NCBI GenBank assembly: GCA_905198745.1
Contig: CAJKDU010000005.1
Location: 11,782-75,781 of the forward strand
DNA: 64,000 bases
Direction: 5' to 3'
Source: an uncultured Prevotella sp.
GTDB taxonomy: Bacteria; Bacteroidota; Bacteroidia; Bacteroidales; Bacteroidaceae
Shown here: piece after piece, positions 18,446-25,756 of the stretch
Position numbering within the stretch: position 1 is the stretch's first letter
Layout of the letters: each line of letters begins with the position of its first letter
Position numbers and translations under genes: made by a program
The notes under the pieces: generated by a model
What the model was told of the DNA's origin: nothing
The model's database searches: none
Seen by the model: the letters and a program-made list of their open reading frames with translations, nothing else

Positions 18446-19354
18446 TTATTGCTTGATTTTCTCCCAGGTGTTGTTTTGTGAGGCATTGATGCTGAAGAGC
18501 AGGTCGTAGACTGTCTCCTTTTCTTTTTGCGTGCCTTTACCTTTATATATATTGGCTAACTCTTCTTTCTTGTAGTCGGTCCATATCTGTGGCAACAGGC
18601 TGAGAGGCTTGTTTTCGTGACTTTTCTTTAGCCCTTCTTCCAGTGCTGTACTGATGGCGGTGCGTCCGCGTTCGGCATTGTTGGCCATCTCGTCGAGTCC
18701 CTTGCGGTAATAGTCATACTGCATTTGCCGGAATGGTTGCATGCCTCCGTCGAGGTAGTCGTTGATGATGGCGAAACGATTACGGTCACTGTCAAAGGCT
18801 TTCCATCCTGTAAAGTTGAGTGTCTGCGCATTGTTCGTCAGGTTCATGCAGCGTTGCAGTATGTCTTCTCCGCCCATGGGAGAGAACGTGTCGAGGTCGA
18901 GGCCAATGATGAGATAAGCGTAATAGGCAATGAGCGCTGTCAACTGATTGTCGATGTTCTCTTCGTTGAACTCGAGCTGGTCAAACTGCTGAAACTCAAA
19001 GTTGAAGTCGCCGTCGCGGTTGTTATAGATGGTGGTGGTGTAGGCTGCGTCGTAGACGGGTCGATTGGCTTGTATCAGCGCATAGCAGGTGAAGAGGTTT
19101 GTGCTCTTGTCATACTTGGTAACAGTGATGTTGAAGTTGCAGTTGATGCGCTCTTGGCGCTGAAACTGCAGGTTGGTCCACTGTCGGTCATTGATGAATT
19201 TCTCGAGCGTTTCTTTCAGGTTGTCGAACACGCTGGCATCGGTGCCCTGAATCTGGTTATGATTCACGGTTACCTTAGCCTGCAGCTCCTGCGACTCGAC
19301 GACGCGGGGAACAAGGATGCAGAGTATGAGGGCCAAAAGTCTTACCATCTGCAT
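18446..19354 (-). CDS. DUF4835 family protein, PorD-like
   Basis: This 302-residue exported protein has a signal peptide ending near VVESQE and no further membrane helix. It fits the Bacteroidota DUF4835 family, which commonly lies between coaBC and recN as here. Members have been annotated as PorD, linked to type IX secretion, but I cannot confirm a role from sequence. The start at 19354 overlaps the coaBC 3' end by 13 nt. A second methionine at 19348 is an equally good start. Confidence 0.75.
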   Translation of the reverse strand: MQMVRLLALILCILVPRVVESQELQAKVTVNHNQIQGTDASVFDNLKETLEKFINDRQWTNLQFQRQERINCNFNITVTKYDKSTNLFTCYALIQANRPVYDAAYTTTIYNNRDGDFNFEFQQFDQLEFNEENIDNQLTALIAYYAYLIIGLDLDTFSPMGGEDILQRCMNLTNNAQTLNFTGWKAFDSDRNRFAIINDYLDGGMQPFRQMQYDYYRKGLDEMANNAERGRTAISTALEEGLKKSHENKPLSLLPQIWTDYKKEELANIYKGKGTQKEKETVYDLLFSINASQNNTWEKIKQ

Positions 19355-20532
19355 ATCTCGTTGATAATGTCTTTAGCCACTTCAGTCTTGGGCTTCTTGC
19401 CGAAGGCCTTCTTGCCCTTTTTGCTGATGATGGTTATCTGGTTGTTGTCTGTTCCGAAACAGGTGTCTTTCACTTGCAGACTGTTGAGCACGATGAAGTC
19501 GAAGTTCTTCTTTTCGAGTTTCTTTTCAGCGTTGGTCTCCTCGTCGTTTGTTTCGAGGGCAAAACCTACCAGAAGTTGTCCGCTGCGCTTGCGCTTTCCC
19601 AATTCACGGGCTATGTCGTGTGTGGGGTTAAGGCGTAACACGAGGTCGTCTTTCTCCCGTTTGATTTTCTTGTCTGCCACTGTTTCGGGTTTGAAGTCTG
19701 CTACGGCGGCACTGAGTATGGCCACGTCTTGAGTGTCGAAGTGTTCCGTGCAAGCCTTGTACATCTCCTCACAGTTTTCCACGTCGATGCGGTCTATGCC
19801 GGGGGAGCAGGTGAGACCTACAGGACCGGCTACAAGAGTCACGTGAGCTCCACGTCTGAAACATTCCTCTGCGATGGCGAAGCCCATCTTTCCGCTTGAG
19901 TAGTTGCCGATGAAGCGCACGGGGTCTATCTTTTCATAGGTGGGTCCTGCTGTTATCATAACGTGCTTTCCTTCAAGCGTTTTACTGTCTTTGCTGAAAT
20001 AATGGTCGAGGTAGTCGGCTATGGTGACAGGTTCTTCCATGCGTCCCTTTCCTTCAAGTCCGCTGGCGAGGAATCCGCTGGCTGGCTCAATGATGTGGTT
20101 GCCATAGGAAAGCAGTGTCTGCATATTGTGTTGCGTGGAAGGATGGGCATACATGTCGAGGTCCATGGCTGGTGCAATAAACACTGGGGCCTTCATGGAG
20201 AGATAGGTGGTGATGAGCATGTTGTCGGCTATGCCACATGCCATCTTGCCCAGTGTGCTTGCCGTGCAGGGGGCTATAAGCATGGCGTCTGCCCACAGAC
20301 CCAAATCAACATGGGAGTTCCAGGTTCCGTCGCGTTGGGAGAAGAACTCGCTCACCACGGGCTTGTGGGTGAGGGCGGAGAGGGTGATGGGGGTGATAAA
20401 CTCCTTGCCAGCGGGTGTGATGACCACCTGTACCTCGGCTCCGCGCTTGATGAGTTCACGGATGATAAGGCACGATTTGTACGCGGCTATGGAGCCAGTG
20501 ATGCCCAATACAATTTTCTTTCCTTTCAGCAT
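19342..20532 (-). CDS. coaBC: CoaBC, bifunctional coenzyme A biosynthesis protein
   Basis: This 396-residue enzyme converts 4'-phosphopantothenate to 4'-phosphopantetheine. The N-terminal flavin-dependent decarboxylase (CoaC) has GITGSIAAYKS, the active-site histidine in SHVDLGLWAD and FIAPAMDLDMY. The C-terminal ligase (CoaB) has ITAGPTYEKIDPVRFIGN and SAAVADFKPE. It lies between the exonuclease gene (12-nt gap) and the DUF4835 gene in a compact minus-strand run. Confidence 0.95.
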   Translation of the reverse strand: MLKGKKIVLGITGSIAAYKSCLIIRELIKRGAEVQVVITPAGKEFITPITLSALTHKPVVSEFFSQRDGTWNSHVDLGLWADAMLIAPCTASTLGKMACGIADNMLITTYLSMKAPVFIAPAMDLDMYAHPSTQHNMQTLLSYGNHIIEPASGFLASGLEGKGRMEEPVTIADYLDHYFSKDSKTLEGKHVMITAGPTYEKIDPVRFIGNYSSGKMGFAIAEECFRRGAHVTLVAGPVGLTCSPGIDRIDVENCEEMYKACTEHFDTQDVAILSAAVADFKPETVADKKIKREKDDLVLRLNPTHDIARELGKRKRSGQLLVGFALETNDEETNAEKKLEKKNFDFIVLNSLQVKDTCFGTDNNQITIISKKGKKAFGKKPKTEVAKDIINEICRW

Positions 20533-20544
20533 GTCGGCTTTATT

Positions 20545-21399
20545 TTATTTGGTGTTGAGGCTACGCATGCGTATGCGCGTGAGCACTTGTTTGGTGTTGA
20601 GTGTGAAGTCGCTATTGAGAATCCAACTGTAGTAGCCAGGATCTCGGTTGAGCACGTCAGTCACGGCCCAGCCTTTGTACTTGCCGAAGTTGAACACCTC
20701 GTGTCGTCTGGGTTTTCCGTCAGCTCCAAGTATGGGGGTGCCCTTGCCGTCGGTCATGTCTTTCCAAACGATGCGTCCTGCAAAATCCACGTTGTCGTTC
20801 TGCTTGGAACACTCGGCGAGTGCGTCCATGTTGTTGGCGAGTTGTCTTTCTGGTTCCTCTTGCTTTCCCGGCTCATACATGTCGAGTTCGCCCATCAGCA
20901 CGCGGTATGTGGCCTCTGTGTCCTGGTCGGCACTGTGTGCCTTGAAGTCGTCTTCCATCTTGCGTCCGCAGTAGAACTTGTAGGCGGCGGCGAGATTGCG
21001 GCGTTCCATCTTGTGGTAGATGGTTTGTGCGTCGATGAGGCGCACGCGGCTGAAGTCGAAGTCGATGCCGGAACGGAGAAATTCTTCTGCGAGCATGGGT
21101 ATGTCGAAGTGGTTGGAGTTGTATCCTGCGAAGTCGCATCCAGCGAATTCGTTGGCCAGTTGTGGCGCAAGCGCCTTGAAGTAGGGCGCATCAGTCACCT
21201 GCTCGTTGGTGATGCCTGTGAGTTTTACCACCTCAGGCGGAATGGGCTTGCCTGGGTTCACATAGTGGTTTCCACGCTGTTCTGTGCCGTCAAGGTTCAC
21301 CTTGATATAGGATATCTGTATGATGTGGTCCTTCACTAAATCGAGGCCGGTCGTCTCCAAGTCGAAGACGACCAGTGGCCTGGTGAGATTGAGTTTCAT
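20545..21399 (-). CDS. DnaQ-like 3'-5' exonuclease
   Basis: This 284-residue DEDDh exonuclease has Exo I in VVFDLETTGLDL, Exo II in FAGYNSNHFDIPML and Exo III in HSADQDTEATY, so the catalytic acids and histidine appear intact. A C-terminal region of about 90 residues (WKDMTDGKG to the end) extends beyond the nuclease fold. It could be the proofreading subunit of DNA polymerase III or a separate repair exonuclease. Its place immediately downstream of dnaN supports a replication role. The start at 21399 begins the conserved fold. An extension to 21504 would read through dnaN. Confidence 0.88.
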   Translation of the reverse strand: MKLNLTRPLVVFDLETTGLDLVKDHIIQISYIKVNLDGTEQRGNHYVNPGKPIPPEVVKLTGITNEQVTDAPYFKALAPQLANEFAGCDFAGYNSNHFDIPMLAEEFLRSGIDFDFSRVRLIDAQTIYHKMERRNLAAAYKFYCGRKMEDDFKAHSADQDTEATYRVLMGELDMYEPGKQEEPERQLANNMDALAECSKQNDNVDFAGRIVWKDMTDGKGTPILGADGKPRRHEVFNFGKYKGWAVTDVLNRDPGYYSWILNSDFTLNTKQVLTRIRMRSLNTK

Positions 21400-21421
21400 T
21401 CTTTCTTTTCTTGTAGATTGA

Positions 21422-22546
21422 TTAGTCATTGAGCAGCATAGGCATGAGCAGCATGAGCACGTCTTGCTGTTCGGGCTGCTGCACAGGCGTGATGATGCCG
21501 GCACGACTGGGGTCTGCGAGCGAAATGATGATCTCGTCGCTGTCCATATTGCTCAGTATCTCCTGCAGACTGGACCCCTTGAAGCCTATATCCATGGGTT
21601 GTCCGGAATAGTCGCATGTGATGCTTTCCTTGGCACTTGTTGAGAAGTCAATGTCTTCTGCCGAGATTTCCAGACGGTCGGTTTCCAGGTGCAGACGTAC
21701 AAGTTGGCTGCTGTCGCTTGAGAAGGGAAGCACACGGCGCAGTCCGCCGAGGAGTGACTTGCGGTCTATGGTCATGTTGTTGGGGTTGTTCTGGGGAATC
21801 ACCGAATTGTAGTTGGGGAAGCGTCCTTCGATGAGGCGGCAGGAGAGCGAGCCTTCAGCAAAGTTGATTACCGCATTCTTGCCGTCGAAGCGTATCTCCA
21901 CGTCGCCGCCGTCCTTGGCGAGCACGTTCTTCAACAGGGTGGCTGGCTTCTTGGGCAGGATGAACGCAGCGGGAATGTCGCTTATGATGTTGAGCACGCG
22001 GTTGCGCACCAGCTTGTGTCCGTCGCTTGCCACAATGGCAAGGCCGTCGGCAGTGAGGTCGAAGTAGATGCCGTTCATCACGGGGCGCAGATCGTCCTGG
22101 GCGGTGGCGAAGATACAGCGCGTGATGTTGGCGTTGAGCACACCTGCATCAATGTTGATGGATGTAGCGCCGTCGCCCATGGGTTGAGTCTGCGGATACT
22201 CGTCACTGTTTTGTGTGGTGAAGTTGTAGATGCCGTTCTGATAGATAATCTTAATGGTATTTGTGTCTGTGTCCACGTCGAAGTTGAGTGGCTGGTCGGG
22301 CAGTTCTTTCACTGCGTCAAGAATGGTCTGGCTGGGCACGCAGAAGCTTCCCTCGCCGTCGCACTGGTCGAGCTGTAGGGTTGACACCATCACATTTTCG
22401 TTGTCGGAGGCTGTCATCTTTAGTTCATTGCCGCTGATTTCAAACAGATAACTTTCAAGAATCTGAATGGGACTCTTGCTGCCGATCACTCTTGAGAGGA
22501 TGGACAAACGACTGCTAAGGGCAGTACTTGATAAGGAGAATTTCAT
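21422..22546 (-). CDS. dnaN: DNA polymerase III beta subunit, sliding clamp
   Basis: This 374-residue clamp forms the ring that holds the replicative polymerase on DNA. The N-terminus MKFSLSSTALSSRLSILSRVI and the C-terminal VQQPEQQDVLMLLMPMLLND fit the family, which usually ends in a methionine-arginine or similar short tail. The length is normal. A strong promoter lies 51-82 nt upstream. It heads the long minus-strand run through exonuclease, coaBC, DUF4835, recN and the TPR gene. Confidence 0.95.
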   Translation of the reverse strand: MKFSLSSTALSSRLSILSRVIGSKSPIQILESYLFEISGNELKMTASDNENVMVSTLQLDQCDGEGSFCVPSQTILDAVKELPDQPLNFDVDTDTNTIKIIYQNGIYNFTTQNSDEYPQTQPMGDGATSINIDAGVLNANITRCIFATAQDDLRPVMNGIYFDLTADGLAIVASDGHKLVRNRVLNIISDIPAAFILPKKPATLLKNVLAKDGGDVEIRFDGKNAVINFAEGSLSCRLIEGRFPNYNSVIPQNNPNNMTIDRKSLLGGLRRVLPFSSDSSQLVRLHLETDRLEISAEDIDFSTSAKESITCDYSGQPMDIGFKGSSLQEILSNMDSDEIIISLADPSRAGIITPVQQPEQQDVLMLLMPMLLND

Positions 22547-22596
22547 GGAATACTGTATTTAATTCGTTTATTAATCTTGGTTTCTCTAACTGACTA

Positions 22597-22628
22597 CAAA
22601 AATACGAAAAACCATCGGTCGGAGCAAA
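22597..22628 (-). promoter_or_regulatory. dnaN promoter
   Basis: On the minus strand the -7 box is TATTTTTG (22597-22604) and the -33 box TTTG (22625-22628), 20 nt apart. This is a perfect match to the Bacteroidota sigma consensus TTTG-N19/20-TAnnTTTG. Confidence 0.8.
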
Positions 22629-22644
22629 AATATTCAGTGAAAAG

Positions 22645-22676
22645 TTGGTGTGGATGAACTATTTTTTGTAATTTCG
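22645..22676 (+). promoter_or_regulatory. Promoter of the DUF3127 gene
   Basis: TTGG (22645-22648) and TAATTTCG (22669-22676) are 20 nt apart, a near match to the Bacteroidota consensus with one change in the -7 box. The start codon is 42 nt downstream. It is arranged back to back with the dnaN promoter. Confidence 0.6.
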
Positions 22677-22718
22677 CAAACTGAACAAAGTAAATTCCAA
22701 AACTAACAAGAAGAATAA

Positions 22719-23111
22719 ATGGAAATAACAGGAAAAATCATTGCCGTGCTCCCCGCTAACAGTGGAGTGTCTGCCCGTTCAGGTAATCCCTGGATGTCGC
22801 AGGAGTATGTAATCGAAACACACGACCAGTATCCCAAGAAGATTTGCTTCAGGGTATTTGGTGAGGATCGCATCAAGCAGTTCAACATACAGAGTGGAGA
22901 GGAATTGACCGTTTCTTTCGACGTTGACGCCCATGAGTATCAGGGCCGTTGGTTCAATCAAATCAATGTGTGGAAGGTTGATCGCATGCCAGCACAGCAG
23001 CCTGACGCTGCTCCGGTGCCTCCATTCGATGCTTCCGCCACACCATTCCCGCCACAGTCGGAACCTGCAGCCGAAGCTGGTACAGGAAGCGCAGACGACC
23101 TGCCTTTCTAA
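22719..23111 (+). CDS. DUF3127 protein with an SSB-like acidic C-terminal tip
   Basis: This 130-residue protein has an N-terminal OB-like beta-rich part (about residues 1-85, MEITGKIIAVLPANSG to FNQINVWKVD), a Pro/Ala-rich linker, and the C-terminal end SADDLPF. This architecture mirrors bacterial single-stranded DNA-binding protein, whose acidic DDDIPF-type tip recruits replication and repair enzymes. The family is known as DUF3127 and is widespread in Bacteroidota, with function not established to my knowledge. Its divergent position from dnaN supports a DNA-metabolism role. A 20-bp-stem terminator follows 28 nt after the stop codon. Confidence 0.8.
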   Translation: MEITGKIIAVLPANSGVSARSGNPWMSQEYVIETHDQYPKKICFRVFGEDRIKQFNIQSGEELTVSFDVDAHEYQGRWFNQINVWKVDRMPAQQPDAAPVPPFDASATPFPPQSEPAAEAGTGSADDLPF

Positions 23112-23139
23112 CATTGCAGGAGCTGGTGCAGCAAAAGAA

Positions 23140-23188
23140 AAGAAACAAGCGTGAAACTCTAACAGTCTGAGTTTCACGCTTGTTTCTT
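23140..23188 (+). terminator. Terminator of the DUF3127 gene
   Basis: A perfect 20-bp inverted repeat has arms 23140-23159 and 23169-23188 around a 9-nt loop. It ends in TTTCTTTA and starts with an A-rich stretch, so it could work in both directions. Confidence 0.8.
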
Positions 23189-23325
23189 TAATATCCATAG
23201 AGCCTTTATTGCTTTTGGCGTAAACATTCCTCCAAACTTCCGCTGTCAGCAAGAAATGTACTCATCCTTAATTGGATGTGGTCCCTGTCTATTCTATCCA
23301 GGCAGCATATATCGTCTGTTAACGT

Positions 23326-23413
23326 TGTTCAAGTGGCAGACTTATGTTGTTCAAGTGGCAGACTTAGGATGTTCAAGTGGCAGACTTAGGATGTCTTAAT
23401 AGCAGACTTGTAT
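23326..23413 (-). repeat. 22-bp-period tandem array, locus A2
   Basis: Four units start at 23326, 23348, 23370 and 23392, each exactly 22 bp. Three share TTCAAGTGGCAGACTTA, and the fourth reads CTTAATAGCAGACTTG. Read on the minus strand the core is TAAGTCTGCCACTT, related to the arrays at 4068 and 53570. Confidence 0.8.
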
Positions 23414-23519
23414 TTTGTCCTGATGCTTGGCCATCCAGTGCCTGGGCCACGGGCAACGAGTGCTCAAGTTGTGAACCTGATGTTGGGCACTTGGCTTGAA
23501 TATGTAAAATGATGGATTA

Positions 23520-23667
23520 GTGATAGATGTGATAGATAATTATGCATCTATCACACATCTATCACTCATGTTATCTCGCTTGTATTCAGTTGAAAACTGT
23601 ATGGATTTAAGAAAAGTGATAGATAGTGGTGAAAAACGGAAAACTTTTTCCTGCGCGCGTGCGCGCG
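23520..23667. repeat. Composite GATAGAT/GC-tract element, copy B1
   Basis: Two GTGATAGAT (23520, 23529) face two ATCTATCAC (23546, 23557). After about 50 nt a third GTGATAGAT (23616) is followed by AGTGGTGA, then AAACTTTTTCCTGCGC and an alternating GC tract ending at 23667. Copies B2 (53316, inverted) and B3 (55886) have the same order. Confidence 0.8.
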
Positions 23668-23717
23668 TAATTCGCAAGATGACAATTGCTTAATTGCAAG
23701 GTGAGCAGCTTGGCTTT

Positions 23718-24191
23718 TCAATTCTTGTCCCATCTGCTCATTTCTTTTTCTATCCAAGCCATCAGCACGCTGACGGCATAGGCTATTTCCGAGGCCGTGA
23801 GCGTGTGGCCGGGTTCTATGTGATGCCATTTGTAGAAACATCCGCGACAGCAACAACCAGTGGCGTGCTGGGCTATGAACACGGGATGTCCCCGCATGGG
23901 AGTCTGCTTGCCGTCATTGGGGATGACGGCCGGTGCCAGGCGTTTCGACACGAAGTCGACAGCATGCTTGCGAATGGTGGCGAGCCCCTTTTCGTGTATA
24001 TAGTCCACGTCTTTCTTCCGCAGGTGAAATCGGCTGCGGAAGTCAGATTGGGCAAGACGTCTGAAGAGCACCGTGTGGTCATAGTGCTCTTCAGACGTCT
24101 TCTCTGATAGTGGTTGTTGCGCTGGGTCTGGCTTGTCGGCGGCAAATTCGCTGTCGGCAAAGAGGTCCAGTTCCGTGGCTTGTTGTTTCAT
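23718..24191 (-). CDS. DUF4186 family protein
   Basis: This 157-residue cytoplasmic protein fits the DUF4186 family. It has the conserved blocks FRSRFHLRKKDVDYI and PMRGHPVFIAQHATG, and the cysteine-rich motif GCCCRGCFYKWHHI, which could bind a metal. The function is unknown. The N-terminal 40 residues are low-complexity and less conserved in appearance. Its ATG abuts the stop codon of the DEAD-box helicase gene with no intervening base, so it is probably translated from the same message. Confidence 0.8.
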   Translation of the reverse strand: MKQQATELDLFADSEFAADKPDPAQQPLSEKTSEEHYDHTVLFRRLAQSDFRSRFHLRKKDVDYIHEKGLATIRKHAVDFVSKRLAPAVIPNDGKQTPMRGHPVFIAQHATGCCCRGCFYKWHHIEPGHTLTASEIAYAVSVLMAWIEKEMSRWDKN

Positions 24192-25679
24192 TTATGCTTC
24201 GGTTTGCGTTGCAGCGGGAGCTTCCTTCTTTTCGCCACTGCCATTGCCGTTTTTGCTGTTCCGTCTATGGTGGTTGTAGCGTCGTTTGTTCTTTTTTTCT
24301 CCGGCAGCTTGTTGGGTGCTGTCCTGAGCGGCAGGTGACTTAGATGGGGTGGTATTGTTGCTGTCAGTGCCGTCATGCTGCTTGTTTCTTTCCTTGGAGC
24401 GTCCGCGAGAGTGTTGGCCTTGTTTGTTTCCACTGCGGTTTCCGCCGCGTTTGCTTTCTCCGCGGCTTCCCTTGCTTCCACCGCGTTTGCCTTCTCTTCC
24501 GCCTCGTGCGGGTCTGCTGGCGTTGGGCTTGTACTCGGGACCTTCGCCGAGTTCCTTGGGCAATGGTGTCTTGTCGATGGTCTTCTCGAGGAATTTCTCT
24601 ATCTGCTGGAAATAGTAGATGTCGTCTTCGCTCACGAAGGTGATGGCTTCACCGTCGCGGTTGGCTCGGGCTGTGCGTCCGATTCTGTGAACGTAGTCCT
24701 CGGTGTCGTGTGGCACATCGTAGTTGATGACCATTTCCAAGTCGTCTATGTCAATGCCTCGTGCAATGATATCGGTGGCGACCAGTACGTCGATGGTGCC
24801 GCTCTTGAATTGGAACATGATTTCATCTCTCTCGGCTTGTGAGAGGTCGGAGTGCATGGCGCCGCATTTGATGTTCATCCGTACCAGGTTGCGGTGTATG
24901 TCCTTCACCTTCTGCTTGGAACCCGAGAAGATGATAACCCGGTGCAGTTCGCCTTGCTTGAAAAGGTTCTTGATGATGCCTGTCTTCTGCGATTCGTAGC
25001 ACACGTAGGCACTTTGCTTGATTTTCTCTGCTGGCTTGCTCACCGCAAGTTTCACGACACTCGGATTCTTGAGTAGCGATTGGGCGAGTGTTTCAATCTT
25101 CTTGGGCATGGTGGCGGAGAACATGATGGTCTGACAGGTGGCGGGAATGTGCTTGGCTATCTGCAGAATGTCCTCACTGAATCCCATGTCGAGCATGCGG
25201 TCGGCCTCGTCAAGAACGAAGAATGACAGGCGGCTCAGGTCCACGTTGCTCAGGCTGAGGTGACTGATGAGGCGACCAGGTGTGGCTATTACCACATCGG
25301 CACCCAGTTTCAGAGACTTGAATTCCTGGTCGTAGCGGTTGCCGTCGTTGCCACCATAAACAGCCACGCTACTCACTCCGTCGAGGTAGTAACTGAACCC
25401 TTGCATGGCTTGGTCTATTTGTTGAGCCAATTCTCGTGTCGGACTCATAATCAGACAGTTGACGGCATCTTTGGGATAGTCATAATCATCGAGCAGACTC
25501 AGTATCGGGAGCAGATAGGCTGCGGTCTTGCCTGTGCCTGTCTGCGCTACGCCCAGCACGTCGTTGCCGTCGAGAATTTCGGGGATACATTTCTCCTGAA
25601 CTGGTGTGCACTGTTCAAAGTGCATGTCGTAGAGGGCGTCGAGCACGTTGTCGCTCAAATCTAATTCGTCAAAATACAT
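24192..25679 (-). CDS. DEAD-box RNA helicase with a basic glycine-rich tail
   Basis: This 495-residue ATP-dependent RNA helicase is of the RhlE/DeaD type. The motifs are all visible: Q-motif region QCTPVQEKCIPEIL, AQTGTGKTAAYLLPIL, PTRELAQQI, TPGRLISHL, VLDEADRMLDMGF, MFSATMPKK and HRIGRTARANRDGEA. The last 120 residues or so are low-complexity, rich in Arg, Gly, Lys, Ser and Asn, and typical of RNA-binding tails. It probably unwinds structured RNA in ribosome assembly or mRNA decay. It precedes DUF4186 directly and follows lptG by 77 nt. Confidence 0.93.
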   Translation of the reverse strand: MYFDELDLSDNVLDALYDMHFEQCTPVQEKCIPEILDGNDVLGVAQTGTGKTAAYLLPILSLLDDYDYPKDAVNCLIMSPTRELAQQIDQAMQGFSYYLDGVSSVAVYGGNDGNRYDQEFKSLKLGADVVIATPGRLISHLSLSNVDLSRLSFFVLDEADRMLDMGFSEDILQIAKHIPATCQTIMFSATMPKKIETLAQSLLKNPSVVKLAVSKPAEKIKQSAYVCYESQKTGIIKNLFKQGELHRVIIFSGSKQKVKDIHRNLVRMNIKCGAMHSDLSQAERDEIMFQFKSGTIDVLVATDIIARGIDIDDLEMVINYDVPHDTEDYVHRIGRTARANRDGEAITFVSEDDIYYFQQIEKFLEKTIDKTPLPKELGEGPEYKPNASRPARGGREGKRGGSKGSRGESKRGGNRSGNKQGQHSRGRSKERNKQHDGTDSNNTTPSKSPAAQDSTQQAAGEKKNKRRYNHHRRNSKNGNGSGEKKEAPAATQTEA

Positions 25680-25756
25680 ATCTTTTTAGCTTGTTATCTT
25701 GTTTTTAATACCTTTTCCTTTTTGCCGGTGTAGCGGCCCATCACATTGGTTCCTTG

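Larger units (their letters stand above)
23112..23717. other. Convergent gap with terminator, 22-bp array and GATAGAT element
   Basis: This 606-nt gap between converging genes has no convincing gene. It contains the terminator at 23140-23188, the four-unit 22-bp array (23326-23413) and one copy of the composite GTGATAGAT/GC-tract element (23520-23667). A GGGCA-rich stretch lies between the array and the element. Confidence 0.7.

Noticed and set aside
19963..21339. Long plus-strand open frame opposite coaBC and the exonuclease gene
   Set aside because: It spans two well-supported minus-strand genes and a gap between them, and has no family resemblance.
23520..23667. Insertion-sequence remnant
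   Set aside because: No transposase fragment, terminal inverted repeats or target duplication could be seen in any of the three copies, although a MITE-like element cannot be excluded.
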